Assembly (NCBI GenBank): GCA_011042755.1
Contig: DRBY01000108.1
Span: 1 to 7,048, forward strand
DNA from: Thermoproteota archaeon
Lineage (GTDB): Archaea; Thermoproteota; Korarchaeia; Korarchaeales; Korarchaeaceae
Length of the DNA: 7,048 nucleotides
Reading direction: 5' to 3'
Of this stretch, positions 5,806-7,048 are shown piece by piece. A model generated the notes under the pieces. It did not search any database. It had not been told where the DNA came from and was given only the letters and a program-made list of their open reading frames with translations. Within the stretch, counting starts at the first letter, position 1; each line of letters begins with the position of its first letter. A program made the position numbers and the translations under genes.

Positions 5806-5815
5806 CCTAATAATT
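5806..5815 (-). promoter_or_regulatory. Candidate TATA box for the stalked protein gene
   Basis: The minus strand reads AATTATTAGG, sharing TTATTA with the candidate box before the ferredoxin gene. A start about 27 nt downstream would fall near 5784, giving a leader of about 22 nt. A second AT-rich element, AAATATT at 5832-5826, is an alternative and would start transcription near 5802. Confidence 0.35.
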
Positions 5816-5920
5816 GATGTTCAGAATATTTGGTTTAGATCATTGGTCTATGGAGCATCCCCTACCTAAAGCCTTCCTCACCAAGATAGTTGGCTGCGAA
5901 GACTGATTCGCCTGGTATCT

Positions 5921-7048
5921 CTACATGCTAAGCAAGTCGGATAGGCCTAACTTCGAGATAATCTCTCTACTTGGTTTTCCGGACTCATTCCATCCCCTCA
6001 TCGCGTAGAATTTCTTGAGGCACGCTCTAAAGTCCTCCTCGCTGACGAAGGCCCTCATGCCTCTCGAGGGACCATCCGGCACCGGTTCCCACATCCTGGG
6101 CGGCAAGACATCTTCTTCCTCCGGATTCAACCCTTCCCTTAGGTTGAACATCCTGATCAGCGTCTCTATCCTCCACCCCACTTTGAGCAGATCCTCAACG
6201 CTGTACTCCTCCCCCGTGGCAGCTCTCAGGATCCTAGGATAGTCTTCCACCCTGGTGTCTAAGAAGACGCACATTATCAGGCTGTCTGCTAGGGCCTTCT
6301 CGTCTCTCCTTCTTATTAGAGACTCGACCGTTCCCAAGGCGCTCACACTGGGCTTCTCCTGGGAGTCAGGCCAGCCCCGCAGGTGGGAGGCCCCCACGTC
6401 AGCGGTGGCGTAGCTGAGCCCGAGCCCCAGCCTACCTCTAGGGTCCCAGGCGGCCATCTCAAGCCTCTTGACGTGAACCGCTAGCTCTGGAGCGCCCAAC
6501 TCCTCTGCGGCCCTGGCGGTCCCTTCCGCCAGCAGATCTCCTAACCCTCGCCTGTACGCGATCGCCTCTACTAGCCTCAAGAAGGCGCCGGCGTTTCCAA
6601 ACCTGAGATCCTCGAACTTCTCGTCTCTCAGCAGACCTCTCTCTGCGCACTCGGCGGCCATGGCCATGACGCTGCCGGCGCTTATCACGTCCATGCCGAG
6701 CCTGTTGCACCTCTCGTAGAGCCTGATCATGTCCTCTACCCTCTCGAGGCCCAGGTTGGTTCCCAGCATCGCCATTCCCTCGTACTGAACTACCGTGAGC
6801 TCGCCGCTCGGCAGTCTGTGGTACTTCACGCACGCCTTCGGGCAGAGGAAGCAGGAGAGATCCCTGAATCTGTACCTCCTGAGCGCGGAGGGATCGTAGT
6901 TCTCGGCGTGCTCGAAGTGCGTCGTCTGAAAGTTCCTAGTCGGGAGCATGCCGAGAGCGTTTGCAGAGACGACTCCCCCCGTCGTGCCGTCGTTCTGCGG
7001 CCCCCGCCTACCCTCAGTCCTCCTCAAGATCTCCACCGTGATGTTCAC
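5921..7048 (-). CDS. AOR-family tungsten oxidoreductase C, C-terminal 375 residues (5' end outside window)
   Basis: The frame runs open to the window edge; the GTG at 7048 is an internal Val codon, since the family pattern (GTTGG, then LGMLPTRNFQ at 32-41) is already under way. Compared with AOR B, about 225 N-terminal residues with the first pterin region are missing. Cys66, Cys69 and Cys73 (CFLCPKAC) with Cys260 should bind the [4Fe-4S] cluster. NRLGMD (115-120) is the D-x-x-G-x-D pterin motif with Arg116 in place of the first Asp. His222 in GASHLRGW matches the active-site His. D255-S-L-I-M-C260 keeps Asp and Cys of the second motif with Ile for Gly. FNLREGLNPEEEDVLPPR (301-318) and PDGPSRG are typical C-terminal blocks. 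The stop is TAG 5923-5921. Substrate is unknown. No ferredoxin partner is in view, though one could lie beyond the edge. Confidence 0.93.
   Translation of the reverse strand: MNITVEILRRTEGRRGPQNDGTTGGVVSANALGMLPTRNFQTTHFEHAENYDPSALRRYRFRDLSCFLCPKACVKYHRLPSGELTVVQYEGMAMLGTNLGLERVEDMIRLYERCNRLGMDVISAGSVMAMAAECAERGLLRDEKFEDLRFGNAGAFLRLVEAIAYRRGLGDLLAEGTARAAEELGAPELAVHVKRLEMAAWDPRGRLGLGLSYATADVGASHLRGWPDSQEKPSVSALGTVESLIRRRDEKALADSLIMCVFLDTRVEDYPRILRAATGEEYSVEDLLKVGWRIETLIRMFNLREGLNPEEEDVLPPRMWEPVPDGPSRGMRAFVSEEDFRACLKKFYAMRGWNESGKPSREIISKLGLSDLLSM

Larger units (their letters stand above)
5762..5920. other. Spacer between AOR C and the stalked protein gene, AT-rich around 5805-5840
   Basis: This 159-bp region follows AOR C and precedes the stalked protein gene on the same strand. 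It contains an inverted repeat, TATA-like boxes and a ribosome site, so the stalked protein gene probably has its own promoter. No clear T-run ends AOR C. No further gene is supported. Confidence 0.6.

Noticed and set aside
5762..5806. Longer start (GTG 5806) for the stalked protein
   Set aside because: It adds 15 residues ahead of the anchor, has no ribosome site and would put the inverted repeat in the coding region; ATG 5761 has GGGTGGTGAT just before it.
1..7048. CRISPR array, insertion sequence or attachment site
   Set aside because: No regularly spaced direct repeats, transposase-like protein or paired terminal inverted repeats were seen; the only tandem repeat is the coding PTPK stretch.

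Overview
The window looks like GC-rich chromosomal DNA from an archaeon, probably a thermophile. The signs are several tungsten-type aldehyde ferredoxin oxidoreductase (AOR) family genes, frequent AGG/AGA arginine codons, GTG/TTG starts, GGAGG/GGTG-type ribosome-binding sites, TATA-like boxes placed so that leaders would be only about 20 nt, and a T-rich terminator. The lineage cannot be fixed from sequence alone; a TACK-type archaeon is a guess.

Layout, left to right. 1-624 (+) is the C-terminal third of one AOR-family enzyme (A), cut by the window edge. It converges on 720-2657 (-), a complete AOR-family enzyme (B). Gene B is preceded, with no intervening base, by a four-cluster ferredoxin gene at 2658-3143 (-). 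A 239-bp divergent control region (3144-3382) separates these from a + strand pair: a MoaD-like protein (3383-3679) and a flavin/NAD(P)H oxidoreductase (3698-4984). The pair converges on 5015-5761 (-), a membrane-anchored, Pro/Thr-stalked extracellular protein of unknown function. A 159-bp spacer with an 8-bp-arm inverted repeat follows. 5921-7048 (-) is the C-terminal 375 residues of a third AOR-family enzyme (C), cut by the right edge.

Working model (inference). Ferredoxin subunit, AOR B and flavoprotein match the subunit set of the AorA/AorB/AorC aldehyde oxidoreductases known from Aromatoleum, in which a polyferredoxin carries electrons between the W-pterin catalytic subunit and an FAD subunit that reduces NAD+. 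Here the parts lie in two divergent transcription units, with a MoaD-like sulfur carrier beside the flavoprotein that could serve tungstopterin synthesis. AORs A and C have no ferredoxin partner inside the window; they differ from B and from each other at cofactor-motif positions and probably act on other substrates. The window is therefore an AOR-family cluster whose central part may be a complete NAD(P)-linked aldehyde oxidoreductase.
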